DNA from: Muraenolepis orangiensis
Taxonomy: Eukaryota; Chordata; Actinopteri; Gadiformes; Muraenolepididae
Direction of reading: 5' to 3'
Assembly (NCBI GenBank): GCA_027704905.1
Contig: CM051005.1
Location: forward strand, 16,330,044-16,394,043
Length of the DNA: 64,000 nt
Shown: in pieces, positions 17,206 to 48,276 of the stretch
Layout of the letters: each line of letters starts with the position of its first letter
Position numbering within the stretch: position 1 is the first letter of the stretch
Position numbers and translations under genes: made by a program
The notes under the pieces: generated by a model
What the model was told of the DNA's origin: nothing
Seen by the model: only the letters and a program-made list of their open reading frames with translations
Databases searched by the model: none

Positions 17206-20200
17206 TTTATTTATATGGGAAGGTCTCGGTCACAAATCGCCTTTGCAAGCAGTACGAAACATAGTTCATATTGATTGGTATTTGTTTGTTAAATTAATGT
17301 TTTTCTTAACTCTAATTGAATCATTTCATCATTAGTTATTCAATGCTGTTGTAGCAGTAAATAAGTATTATCAGTTAGAACTGATTAGTGAAATGTTAAA
17401 GCATTTTTTAGCATCACTTCTTCAAATGTTATGGAAATAGATTATGCATTCATTGTTCTTTAATTCATCTTTAATTTTTCTTCTACCTTTCAACACAATG
17501 ATGTGTATTGTTTAATTGTTTCAAAAATGCAATTACTTTGTTAAAATTAGATTACAAATATAAGTGATAAATATGCAGCCAAAACATTCAAATTAAAAGG
17601 AATTTGACCAATCAAAAGCTGACCAATACAAAAACAAACCTGGTGTTTTGGATGACCCCTGCATTAGAAGATCCAGGCGCCCATCCATGAGGATTGGGTC
17701 GGTGGTGAAGAGGTTAAAGGGAAACACAAAACCTTTTGTATTGCATTTATTTTCAAGTAGACGAGGATGAAATGGATTGGATTATTGAAACCAAGCAAAT
17801 CCAATCCCCTGTTCGATTGGCCTCTTGTCACTGGAACCTGTACACTACCAGGGGCCCAGGAGGCCCTCCGTGTTATTCATCATAGGCATCATGGCAACAC
17901 CCCAAATTGACCTAGATTGTTTGTTGCCGGTCCATCCCCAAATATTTATATCATACAGTGAGGGTCACATCAATATTTATTTTTGAAAGCATACACATTT
18001 GCCATTTTTAGAATTTAGATTTTTTTGCACATGTATTTGTGTATATGTGAACGAAAGTACGTTCACACAGAAAACCCACATGTGCCAGGGAATGTACAGC
18101 TAATATTTTTTCAATGGGCTGAACAGGTTGAAGTTGTACCAAATCATTGAGCTGTGGTTGAGTGTGTCTTTGGCCTCCAGGGTAACTCTTGCTCCTCTCC
18201 TCCGGGGGCTGAGGGTTAGAGGCGTGATGCAGGCCATAAGGGGACGGACTCGCGCTATGCACAGGCCAGATGGATGGAAGGCCTATTAACCTCGGCCTCG
18301 GCTCGAGGCCCCTCCTCGACGTCTGGATAATCCTCCTAAGGTGAAGAGAGCATGGGTAATATATCAACAGGCTCAGCCAAGATCAAACTTCTAAAACAAA
18401 AGCAAAGTTGAGACTTGACCTTGATGCACAATGAACAGAGATATGTCCGAGAGCGAAGCGATCGCCTATGATTTACATGCAATAGTATATACACGCAATA
18501 TGCAAATATAGGAATGTGTACTGCTCTACCTTGGGTCTTTTAAATAATGTAACACACTATTTCCTTCTATTTTGAAATCCAAATTCCGACTCCTTTTTGT
18601 AGTATTTCCACCTCCTTGGCCGTGTTAGAGATGATACTAACTAATCACTAAACGTGACTATGGGCAGATGTCCATTTCCTCACAAGAGACGCAGGAAAGG
18701 GCTTGAAATGCACATAATCATGACTCATGGTCGATGGATTCTGCAATATATGTTCAATATGTATTCTACTGGGAGAATAGAATAGACTGAGAATAGAATA
18801 TAACCAATAATCATAGCAATGCATATTCCGCTGCGGGGAATCTTTTCTTGTACAGGGAATGGGATTCACTGCAGGAGAACTCTGAGCTCTTAATTTACTT
18901 TATTCCCTCAGGTCAACCAGTAGAACATGGAAGCACAAAGCCCCTAACTATCACTAGGTCAAGAGATCTCTGTACTTTAAACATCATAAGAATGTGCAAA
19001 CCATATACAAAAGAGATCAATCAGAACCGGGCATATTGTAAGAGAAATATAAACAGATCAGTTGTCTTGTACTAGGGTCTAGTTGTGTTGTTTGGTCAAA
19101 TTCCCATATTCGAGAAGTCGTCTAGAAGTCGTCATACTAATTAAGGTATTAACATGTTACACAATTGCAATTGCATCAAATGCTTATATTGTATGTGTAT
19201 ATATATATATACAGTATATATATATATAAATGTACAGTATATATATAGCATTTCTCTTTTGCATGTTATTTGTCCAAGACAGTACAATCAGTAATATACT
19301 GCAGGTGGATTGTAGTATCGGCAAGTGTGTTATCATTGTCAGAGGGTCACGGGTACAACCAATCAACCAATCAATCATCACAATAAAGACCCTCCATTTC
19401 TTACTGGAACTGAAATGATTGATTCTGTCGCGTGTTGTGTTTAAGCCTGAGCCCTTTGTGTTTTTCTGTGTCTGTATTTAGTCTGTGTCATCTACCTGTC
19501 CTTATATATATATAATATATATATATACCGTATATATAATATATATATCCTAGAGGTATCCTAATAGGCCTAACCTAACCGGGACCCCAAGATCAAACTC
19601 TGACCTCATACTGTGAGCTGTGTCTTTGATCGTGACTCCTGCTTCAGGAATGGTTTGATAACCTATTCTCTAAAAGCAGCTGATATATTTGTTTTCACAC
19701 TGTGCCGTAATAAAGCTGATGACAAATCAGAACCAGCATTTATTCTGTGCTGTTTGAGTAAAATCCACCATAATCCACCTTTATTTATTCATTTAGTAAT
19801 ATAATAATTTAACTTTGGCTCTTATCTCCAATTCCAGTCTCAGTCTAGATCTACGCTCTGTGATACTTTGGGATCCGCAATTAAGTCTTTTGAATCCTGT
19901 TTCGGTCCTTCAACGGATCTGTATCGAAAACCGTCTGATTTGACTCCATGCTGTCTCTCGCTGTGCTTCGTCATAGCATGCTAGCGTAGGCACTACTTCA
20001 TACATTTGTCGGCCTTGGCTTGTGTCTTCGGTGTGTTAGCCGCTGGCATCTCTTGATCATGCTCTTAGCGTTAAGGGTTTAGCAAACAGAACACGGCGGA
20101 TGGACCACTGCTCTCCGCTACCGAGTTCACTGATGCCCAAATATAGAGGGCCGTAAAGCTCCTTAAGATAGAGCCCGCTTACAACTCCCTTTCCGTGTAC

Positions 20201-20481
20201 AAGATCCTTGAATAGACCACACAAAGAACCTTAAGTCAAAATCCCTTCGCTGGTCTTTAATTCTAAATGAGTAATTGCTGGGTGTCGCGGTGTCTTAAGT
20301 TTTCGCAGGTAGGTTAGGTCAAGCTTCTCACTTGCCCGCTGGCTTTGGAACAAGTTGCATCTCTCTCTCTCTCTCTCTGTCAGAAGAGCAGATGCGCTAG
20401 GACTGTGGGAGGGTACCCATAGGAAGCCACTGAAGAACCCAGTCACTTAGAGGTGGGGGGGGGACCAAAAGAGTCGCCAAG

Positions 20482-25185
<4,704 letters not shown>

Positions 25186-25458
25186 GGCCCTTTCAAGTAC
25201 TTGATATATCGTCCCATCGCAAAATAACACTAAACACAATTGTTTATTTGTTTTCCGTCACCTAAACCCTTTGTCCGGTGGGACTTTGCGAAATATAAAG
25301 CAACAAGAGAGGAGTCGATGAGCTTCAGTGAGGCAGAGAGAGGAAGATGTAGCAACCTGTTTTAGTTGGCTGCTCGTGGTTTTGAAATCTATGGCTTGTA
25401 CTCGAAAGCTGGCTGAGATTTACATTTAGATTTACAAAACAGAGAGGGTGATATTTTT

Positions 25459-25490
<32 letters not shown>

Positions 25491-25962
25491 ATCTCTGGCC
25501 TTCAGCTACACTGCAGATCTTTTTTGTGATGTAGACCAGTTGGCCCCATGAACCAGAAAAAAGGCATCTGAAAGGTATTGACATGTCTGCTTATTAAGAG
25601 CGCTTGAGTTAAAGGAGTATTTGTAGATGAGTTGGTCTTCTTGACTCGAGTACTACTCGTGTCAAAATGACCATCTCACTGTTCGTGTCAAAATGACCAT
25701 CTCACCAAGCCACTGTTCTCCGAAGTAGTTCAGTTCCCAAATGTACCATATCCCCATCGCTATTTTCTTCAGTGTTTTAAAACTGTCTTAAAACAGTTAA
25801 ATATAACATGCTTGTGTCTCTTATACAATGAGGCATCACAGAGACCATGTCTCTACAAAAAAAAACATAGGACAAATAAGTTGACCATAGCCCACTGTAA
25901 TTCCACACACAGTGAGTTCCAATACCAGATTAATAACTTAGTTATATATATAAAAAAGCCTG

Positions 25963-25968
25963 AATAAA
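25963..25968 (+). terminator. grk7: Candidate polyadenylation signal of grk7
   Basis: AATAAA about 780 bases after the stop codon. Confidence 0.45.
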
Positions 25969-26109
25969 ATAAGGTAAGATAATTTCTAAATATTGTATAT
26001 GTGTGTATAAAATGTATATCTGTGCACCGTCAGAGAAAGAGGTGAGATGTTAATTTAAATGCTAGCATAAAAAAATGGCTAGCACCTAGCGACAGAGTGA
26101 GAACGTTTT

Positions 26110-26540
26110 GACAGTTGGTGCAACTAGGGTTCAGCTCAGGAGGCTTTTGGGAGCTCCAGCCCCGGAGTTTTTGGACAAATCGTTTGCTGTACATGGAGGT
26201 AGAGGACTTTAAGAGGAATTGGGCAAAGCTGTTAATAAATTCCTGTACCAGGAATCTGAGGGAGGGGAACAAGGGGGTTGTGTACCTGGGAATCTTTTGG
26301 CTGTACGTTCCCGTAAGCATGAGGATAGTTTTATTGTTGTTGTTGCGGTGATTGAAAATGACTCAAAACAGAAATCTAGATCAGGCCCTTCACTAAACAT
26401 GGTGTTTGAGTTCATAGAGGAATGGGTTAGTTTGAACAAAGAACTTTTGGGTTTTTCTCAGGGTAAATATTTGATCAAATTTGGGAACTTGCAGTTCTTG
26501 CCCAGTTTTTACAATTACGTATGCTGTTATATATAAATAT
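26110..26540 (+). other. Unidentified coding-like degenerate segment
   Basis: Two overlapping frames are open with non-repetitive, protein-like composition (for example FWELQPRSFWTNRLLYMEVE, and then in another frame VVAVIENDSKQKSRSGP). This could be a frameshifted relic of a transposon or gene. I do not recognise the family. Confidence 0.25.
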
Positions 26541-27971
26541 TCCTACATATAAATGTGTATTAAATAATAAATACTTGTAAATAATATAATAAAAACAAAG
26601 AGAAGATATCCCCATTAGGAATGCCAGATGCAAATCAGAGATTTTATTGCATTCTGGATCATTTGAATAAATAAAAAATGTATTTTAAATATTGTGTGGC
26701 TATGTTTAAACCATTTTTCTATTATTACTAATTATATATATATATATATATACACATGTGTAGATAATGTCTTGAATCCACTGTCAAGAGTTATTGAAAT
26801 GTGCTGTGTGATTCGAGAACAGGCACTCTAGAGACTGTACAGGAGTACAGGCAAAAGCACTGCTAAAATGATCACCCACTTTAATCTTGTTAGCGATGCT
26901 GACTAGAGCCAAGATGCCCTCCAGGTCAAGTTGCTGCTCTTGTTCTTAGTCTTTAAGCTGATAACCCGCCTTATCCATGTGGCTGGCCTTCTTAACACAA
27001 CTGCAAATCCCCCACATGGGCCCTGAAACATATTGACATTACCACCCAAAACTGAGCCAGAGCAAAAGTCACGCTTGTGAAACGCTTAATTGTCCCTTTT
27101 CAGCTGATTTTTAGCAATGCTAAAGGTGAACTGAGTGTAATATAATAATATACTAAGTGATATGAATGTTGAATATTAATGTTAATCACAAACATTTAGT
27201 GACAAATCTTGTTGCATTATAAAGCATACTAAGGCAAACCTTTGATGTGTATATTTCTAGTCAATAAGCACGTGTGAAAAGACCCAATGAGACAGAGGTC
27301 AAGGACAAAGACTACTTTTCCTGCCTCCCCATACTTGTTTACGGGGATGGGCTCTCCATCTCAAGGACAGCTGGGCAGCTTAGGAGATGTTAAGAGAGTG
27401 ACGGAAGTAGCTTCTTTACTCTGCATAAACCCTCGGGAGATTATGTGAAACAGCGGCAACAGCACTCGGCTATAGACAGCTATTGATAGTGTGAGGTCAG
27501 TCTCTCTCTCTCCCCCTCTCTACCCCTCTCTCTCTTTCTGTCTCAGAAGCAACTCAAAGCTGAATGCCGGTGGACATAAGGCCAACAGGGCTGAGGTTTG
27601 TGAAGTCAGCGGCTTTGCAGTGACTATGTCGCCAACCGCCAATGACATCACCAACTGCCAGAGGGAATTGTGGACGATTTAAAATGAGTAGGAACTGAAG
27701 AGTTGTTTTTGTGAGATAGTTCATTGTGAAAACATTGGAGACATTTTGGTAAATGGGTGTTCCCACATCACCGAAAGCAAAAGTGGAAACCCTATTAATG
27801 AAATTAAAGGCCTAGTTAAACCCATGCAACCTTGTCTGTGGCAGTGTTTCTGGCGCCCCTTGTGGCTACGAATATGTGTAATTCAGAAAGCCAAACGGCA
27901 TTAAACATTCAAAATGATAAGTTCTAAACAAACAATAACCACAATATAACCTATTTTTCTCCAAAATCAGC

Positions 27972-27977
27972 TTTATT
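27972..27977 (-). terminator. atp1b3: Possible polyadenylation signal of atp1b3
   Basis: AATAAA on the minus strand (TTTATT on plus). It would give a 3' UTR of about 1.8 kb. Other candidates exist nearer the stop. Confidence 0.3.
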
Positions 27978-28732
27978 CCATGAATTATTTTTCCAAGTCT
28001 TAAGGCATCCTCAACAGATGTTATGACGTGGGTTCCTGTTAAGACTGTGTAAACATAGCTTTGAAGAAGATAATTTCTTGTAAATCTTTGCTTAAATTAT
28101 TTCTTTACAGTGCACAGATATCGTTGTTGTGTGACAAAAAATACAGTGTGACTCAAGTAAATATGGTAAATAAGTGTATAGATATATACATTGAAGAGAA
28201 AAAAAAACGCTGACTGGTTTGAATATTCAGAGCTGATGAAATTGAATAGAACGACACAACCCAACGATCTCTCGGACCCAGAAAGATATACAGAACATTT
28301 AGGAATATACAGTAGACGCTTACGGTGAACCCTTCGCGTCTCATCCCCTCTTGACCTTAATGTACGTGTTGGTGTCAACGTATGTGTATAATAATAATGT
28401 GTGTTTTTTTAATGTGTGTGAGATATATTTGTATGTGTGTACGTACGTGTGTGTAATGATGTGTGTGTGTGTGTGTGAGACAATTTGTGTGTGTGTGAGA
28501 GAAAATTGGTGTGTGTGTGTGTGTGTGTGAGACGATTTGTGTGTGTGGTCAAGAGGGAGATGTGTAGACAGACAAGTACACATGCACACAGACAGACAGA
28601 CAGCACAACACTGGTTTGTGGTTTATCAGACCACACGATTAGGATCTACAATTGTCTAAATATTACAAAGGGTCAAAACGTATTCCTATGTGAACAGGGC
28701 GTCAGAATTGGCATTTCATATGTATATGTATG

Positions 28733-28772
<40 letters not shown>

Positions 28773-28914
28773 CACATACATTTATATTTATATATAGGGA
28801 TATAGTTGCTATATTTGATTATCACGATATGTTCCAATGAAAACGTCTTTGAAGTATGTGGAAAGAAAGTTTGTGATGGTTGGACAGTGAAACACAGAGT
28901 AAAAATGGCAAGAA

Positions 28915-28942
28915 ATGTCGTAAACAAAATTGTTTACGACAT
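28915..28942. repeat. Perfect short inverted repeat
   Basis: Thirteen-base arms (ATGTCGTAAACAA and its complement) around a two-base centre. It lies in the likely atp1b3 3' UTR. Confidence 0.9.
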
Positions 28943-29784
28943 TGATAAAAACCTTTGCAGGCCAGTATTAGAAATTCTAACTATTTCTAAAGAATTTAAA
29001 ATATTTTTTTCCCCGATATGACAAAGAGACATAATATTCAAAATATCCCAATGTTGTTGTTGTGTCCCCCCCCCCCCCCCGCCCCCTTAGTGGTAACATC
29101 AAGACCCTCCGTTTCCTCCCTGCAATAACCTATAATAGCTTATCAAATCAGTACTACAAAAAACTAACCAAAACCATAAGTACAACAATGAGGTAAACAA
29201 GGGACAGTGCAACGTGTATGTGGATGGATTCGTCAGGTCAGGAACCAGAACAACCCCAAGTCCCTATTCTCTTGGAATCTCTCAGGAACTTGACAATGAT
29301 AACGTAAACTCCTGCTAGCCCCTCCCCTAAACCCTTCCCGGCCCCTCCCCCTCTCTCCCCTCCCCTCCCTCCCTCCCTCCCTCCCCTCCCAACTGCTTCT
29401 CGCCCCCCAGTGAGAAGAAGGTAAAGGAGGGGGTCTGGAAATTGGCAACAAATCACTTTCTACATCACGACTAACAACCTAACAGCCTAACCGGAAGCCA
29501 AACCACCCCGCTAATGTCACACGTGTCAGCCACACACGCCACATTACCCCCCCTTAAAGTCACCCGTTACTCTCCCCTCTCTCTTGTAATGTATTTAAAC
29601 GCTTCCTTCCTTCCCTCCTTCCTTCCTTCCTTCCTTCCTTTCCTCCAGTAAATCCCTAGCGATGTTGGCAACTTCAGGCTAGGTTCCCCGCCCCATCTTC
29701 TTCCCTGCCTCTGGCCGCCCTCCCTACCCTCCTTCCCTCCTTCGTCATCCCTCCCTCCCTTCCTCCCTCACTGCCCTTCATCCC

Positions 29785-34957
<5,173 letters not shown>

Positions 34958-35986
34958 GATGGTGGAGAGTGTTGTAGATTGCCTCTGCTTCTTCTTTCTT
35001 TTCTTCAAATCTCCTCTCCTCAAAATAAAGAAAAGCGCAGCAGCGAGCGATGTGTCGAGGCGATGTGCCGATGAGTGGCTGGGTCGATGTGCAGGACGGA
35101 GTGGGCGGTGTAGATCGGCTGTAGTGTGAGGAGGAGGAAGAAGAAGAAGAAGAGAGAAAAAAGAGGAGGGGGATGGGGGGGGGGGGACGTGTACCACAGC
35201 CCCGCGTGGCAGCTGATGCGACTCCGGGCAGATGAAATTGTATTATTGGGTAATGACAGCGCGACGCATCTTAACGCGTACACGTTATAAATAGGCCTTT
35301 AGAGCTCAGTGTCGAAATCAATGTGATTATTAATGACATAACGACATTTGGGATGACATCCCAAATGGGATGGTGTGGTGTGGATGCATTGCACCCTAGG
35401 CGCCGTTTCATTTAGCCCTTTATTTATCCATCAATCCAAACTCACTTTAGTCTACTAATGCTAGGCCGGCGTGTTCTCATATTTGAGCTTTGAGGTGCAT
35501 GGAAGACCAGTGGCATTAACGAAATGCAAAGCCTGAAACATTGATTCCGATGGAGGCGCTTCGAGGGAATCCCGCAGCACATCCAACTCTCGCGATTGGT
35601 GGCCGCACGCCCTACCAATGATTTTCTATCCTAAATCGCGTTGCCATGGCAATGCACCATCACTAAAATAGGAATGTAAGTCAAGTATATAACGTGTTCA
35701 CGTGGTTTCTGCAGGAAAGACCATGGCCCCAAAACGAACGTCAAAGGGGCCACTTTCAATCTATGGCCTCCACTCACCAACAAAGACAATGCCACGGAGA
35801 GATAAAGGAGACGTTATATAACCGATGGGTGTAGCGGGTGGAGGAAGGGTGCTGCAATAGGCCTGATAGTGGTGCTCACATGACGGTGAGGAAGACATCT
35901 GCAAAGCAGGTCATGTCGGACCACAAATATTGCCCCTGCCCAAGACACACACACTATGATAGTCTATTTTAAGGTGGGTAAAATGA

Positions 35987-36118
<132 letters not shown>

Positions 36119-37757
36119 CTACTGAGGGAGAGAGGCACAGCAAGAACAAGCCAGCGAGAGAGACGAGGGGGGATAAAGAGGAGAGCTTTGACAACCAACC
36201 AAAGGAAGTGCCTGTGTGTAGAGGGGGAGGGGACTTTCAAAGCTGAAGATACAGTATACAACCCGGAACACATCCAGTCTCCTCTGCAACACTCTCTCTC
36301 TCTCACACACACACACACCATTGTTTGTAAAAAAAAACAAAAAAACGGAAGGCAGAAAATAACCTCCCTGTTACTGTGCACTCAATTAGCGTCAGCACCA
36401 CCACAGCAACACAATGAGAGGGAATACACATCTCACTTGTACTCCCTCAATCCATTCATAGGTCGCCATGGCAACCATCTCAGCGGAAATCAATTACATC
36501 AATGGGCCCGCGCTGGGAGCTGTCCGTCCCAGGGCCTTGGCTTGACCTGAACACCCGATTCCCCAAGGAAAACCAAGTAGGACGCCATTTCCCAGGAGGC
36601 TTTGCGTGCGATTTTTCCCCCTTCTGCATGCTTCCCTGGATCTGTCGCAGCAATCAGCAATCAAGTAGTACGTGGATGGTTAAAGTCGTTTTTATTATTC
36701 ACGTGTATTTTATCCCAAAGTGTCAGAGTAGTCGCAAACAGATATACAACCCAGACAAATGTTTACAGTGCAAGTTTTTAATTCGTCATTTCATCATTTA
36801 TTAGTTCAGAGCTAATTATTATAATAACAATTTGGCATAACAACAACATGGAATGCGCTAGCCCTTTGGTGTGCTCTTCCACATGAAAAAGCAAAAAATT
36901 GCAACATCATACTTTATTTTGTACGACCGTGATCACATGGTACCGTTTGATTTACGCTGTGCGCTCACGTAAACGAACCTCTACCTACATTACCCTGAGT
37001 GCAACTCGACTGTAAACTCTGCGTTGCGGCTTGGAGGCACATTGACAAAACACCAATCAACAATATTAGACTTCACATTTACAGAAAGCACTCATTTCAT
37101 TTCACATCATTAAAAAGGGTGAGATAAGGCTCAACAATGAGTCGAGGGTCTGGACTCCTAGGCAACCGCATGTCTAAGTTAATGTGTTTTAGATTGGCAA
37201 CACCACTGGCAAATTATACTACTACTCGTAATAATAATCACCATTTTCGTTAAGCCTGAAAACGACTAATATGATTAAGATGCACATGGTTTCCAGTGAC
37301 ACCATCTAGTGGAGAGAATGGAAACGACACAAATTAAACTTAAATTTACGTCTCGCAGCTTTTAGGAGTTAGAAAAATCACAGTAAGCGTGTACAATTTC
37401 GTACTACCCAACTACAGAAAAGCGTAAATCTAAATCTGCAGTCAAGGGCTTCAGTATTATGTAGTTCATACATAGCTATGGCTAAAGGTAGACAAGGTTG
37501 ATCGAATACTAATTAAACAACATATCTATTATCATGTATCATCATGTAAGGCTCAGATCACAGGTAGTAGTGTGGACAGGACGTGATGGCACAGGAAGTG
37601 ACGTCCCATTACTGCAACCGCAACACTCATCGCCAAGTATGTAGTTTGTCGTCTGTATTGCATGACAATAAACTTGACTAGTTTGCAAAATGTGTAAAAC
37701 ATAGAATACTGGGAATACTCAGATATATACAGTTGTTGCCATATTTGGATATTCTTT

Positions 37758-37892
<135 letters not shown>

Positions 37893-38300
37893 TCTGTGCA
37901 GTCCTGACGGAAATCAGAATGTTTCTTTTAGCCCTGAAGGCCTATAAGGCAGCACCATTAAATGGATTACGTGTCCACCCACAAATAGTGGGTGGACTTC
38001 TTGATGGTAGATGATGACATCTGTAAAGAGAGGCTGTTGCAATGAACCTAATCAAAATCAAAAGATATATTCTTTGAAGAACCGTGTGAGAGAGAGATGA
38101 AGATGGCTGTTGTTAAACCAGAGAGAACTGTGGCTACTAGAGACAAAGAACTCGTTCAGAAATCATTGGGCGATGACCATGGGGGGAGTAAACGAAATCT
38201 TTGACAAACGTCCATGTGTCCAATGTCCATTCCTGACGGCAAGTATGTGCGTCCTCTGTCGTGAAACGTCTGCCTTGTTTCCACCCCCCCCCCCTGCCGC

Positions 38301-46996
<8,696 letters not shown>

Positions 46997-48276
46997 TTTC
47001 TGCACAGTGTTAGCAGCAGCAGCAGTAGTAGTAGTGGTGGTGGTAGTAGCAGTAGCAGTACGCTTACAAATCACTAATCAGCTACTGCCTTTCTGTTGTT
47101 TACCCACTGCGTGCATTGACGTCACACTTAACCATGGACCAACAAATACTAACGAGGCAAAAATATAAAAAATCTATATATCGATATTCTGCTATTGAAC
47201 CTGCAGTGCCCTCGGTATACACGACTCTAGCCGATGCTATCATGTCGTGGTTGGTCTTCTGTATTACGGTATATGAGCGACCGTACAATCACGTAGATCC
47301 AGTTAGCTGTTCGTGGTCATTTGACCTTAGGATTCGTATCGCAGGTTAAAGTTGTGTCCAGGTCATTTTGGGCACGAGGAGGGAACCCTACCGATTAGCG
47401 ACTGGTTATTGGATGCTGGAGGTGGGAAAACCGAGGTGAAGTCGGTTTCATATTCATATTCGAAGTACTTTCATCATCAAGGGAAAAACTACTTTTTAAA
47501 CGTTGGACGATATATAACGTTTTTTAAACGTTGCATGATATTTGTTAATTCACATTGTTTTGTAAAACACCTAAGTGAAATATTATTGGAACAATACCTA
47601 TTCCACAACTTGTGTTTTGTCCAAAACATGTGTCACTATTGAACCAAAATCAATACAAATCAATACATATGATATTAAACCATAATCTGAATCGCTTTTG
47701 AAATATAATAACAGAGAAACAATTTACCAATGCCAAAGTATTCTACTCATATCTGGCTTCCTTCCACAACACTTTGTTTTGTCCATTGAATAAGTCACAA
47801 ATTAATATAAATCAATACAAATAAATACAGTTATTTTAAACGATACAATCTCAATCAGATATTAGTATAATCATTTGGCATTGTTTTTTGTGTCAATTAT
47901 GAATATTTCAATTATATTTCCGATTATTATTCATGTTATTTACAAAACAAGGTTGTAGAAGGAAGCCAGGTATTGTTACAATCAAACACATGTTTCACTT
48001 TGGGATTTTACAAAACAAGATTCATATTTAACAAACATCATGAGAATAAATTCCATCCAAAATAAAAAATAAAAAGTTGTCGAATATGAAACTTACATGG
48101 TTACCTCGGTCTTGGGAAGATGTGTACTTCTTCGGCTTCCGTACAAGTAGGCTGGTTAGACGCATGCGCACAGAGTTTTGTGCCATGTGTTTGTGAGCCT
48201 TTAGGTCTGTCTCGGACTACACCGTTTAGTTGGAGACTGACTTACTGTTAATTTACACACCACAAACTAATAAGCA
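46997..48276. other. Head-to-head intergenic region of gk5 and the nucleolin-like gene
   Basis: 1.28 kb between two divergent start codons, likely to contain both promoters. The gk5 side carries a GTA/GCA/GTG triplet-repeat leader (46999-47060). Most of the rest is AT-rich and includes a MITE-like inverted repeat (47555-48018). Confidence 0.6.
47555..48018. mobile_element. MITE-like element with imperfect terminal inverted repeats
   Basis: The left end 'ttgttttgtaaaacacctaa' is mirrored at the right by 'gggattttacaaaacaa', with matching AAGTGAAA/TTTCACTT just inside. Internal pieces ('ggcttccttccacaac', 'ttgttttgtcca') are also repeated in both orientations. There is no coding capacity. No clear target-site duplication was found. 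Confidence 0.4.

Larger units (their letters stand above)
16318..20481. other. Intergenic region between fbxo36 and grk7
   Basis: About 4.2 kb. Contains the fbxo36 3' UTR with a polyadenylation signal at 16600, a coding-like GC-rich fragment at 16655-16826, a tRNA-SINE-like fragment at about 17040-17205, and AT-rich unique sequence. Short (TA)n runs lie near 19200 and 19505. Sequence close to 20482 should hold the grk7 promoter; I recognise no certain photoreceptor element there. Confidence 0.5.
25186..29784. other. Region between the converging grk7 and atp1b3 3' ends
   Basis: Holds the grk7 3' UTR (candidate AATAAA at 25963), a short (GT)n at about 25460, two copies of 'gtgtcaaaatgaccatctca' at 25659-25705, and a coding-like degenerate stretch at 26110-26540. 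Towards the right lie the atp1b3 3' UTR sequences on the minus strand (GT-rich 28400-28560, TA repeat near 28730, an inverted repeat at 28915, and C/T-rich 29330-29790). Confidence 0.5.

Noticed and set aside
46997..47074. Upstream extension of gk5 with a Thr/Ala-rich N-terminus
   Set aside because: The in-frame upstream codon is GTG, not ATG, and the sequence is a triplet repeat. The ATG at 46996 leads directly into the conserved FGGY strand.
47352..47642. 96-codon open frame between gk5 and the nucleolin-like gene
   Set aside because: It overlaps the MITE-like AT-rich repeat and has no recognisable motif or good start context.
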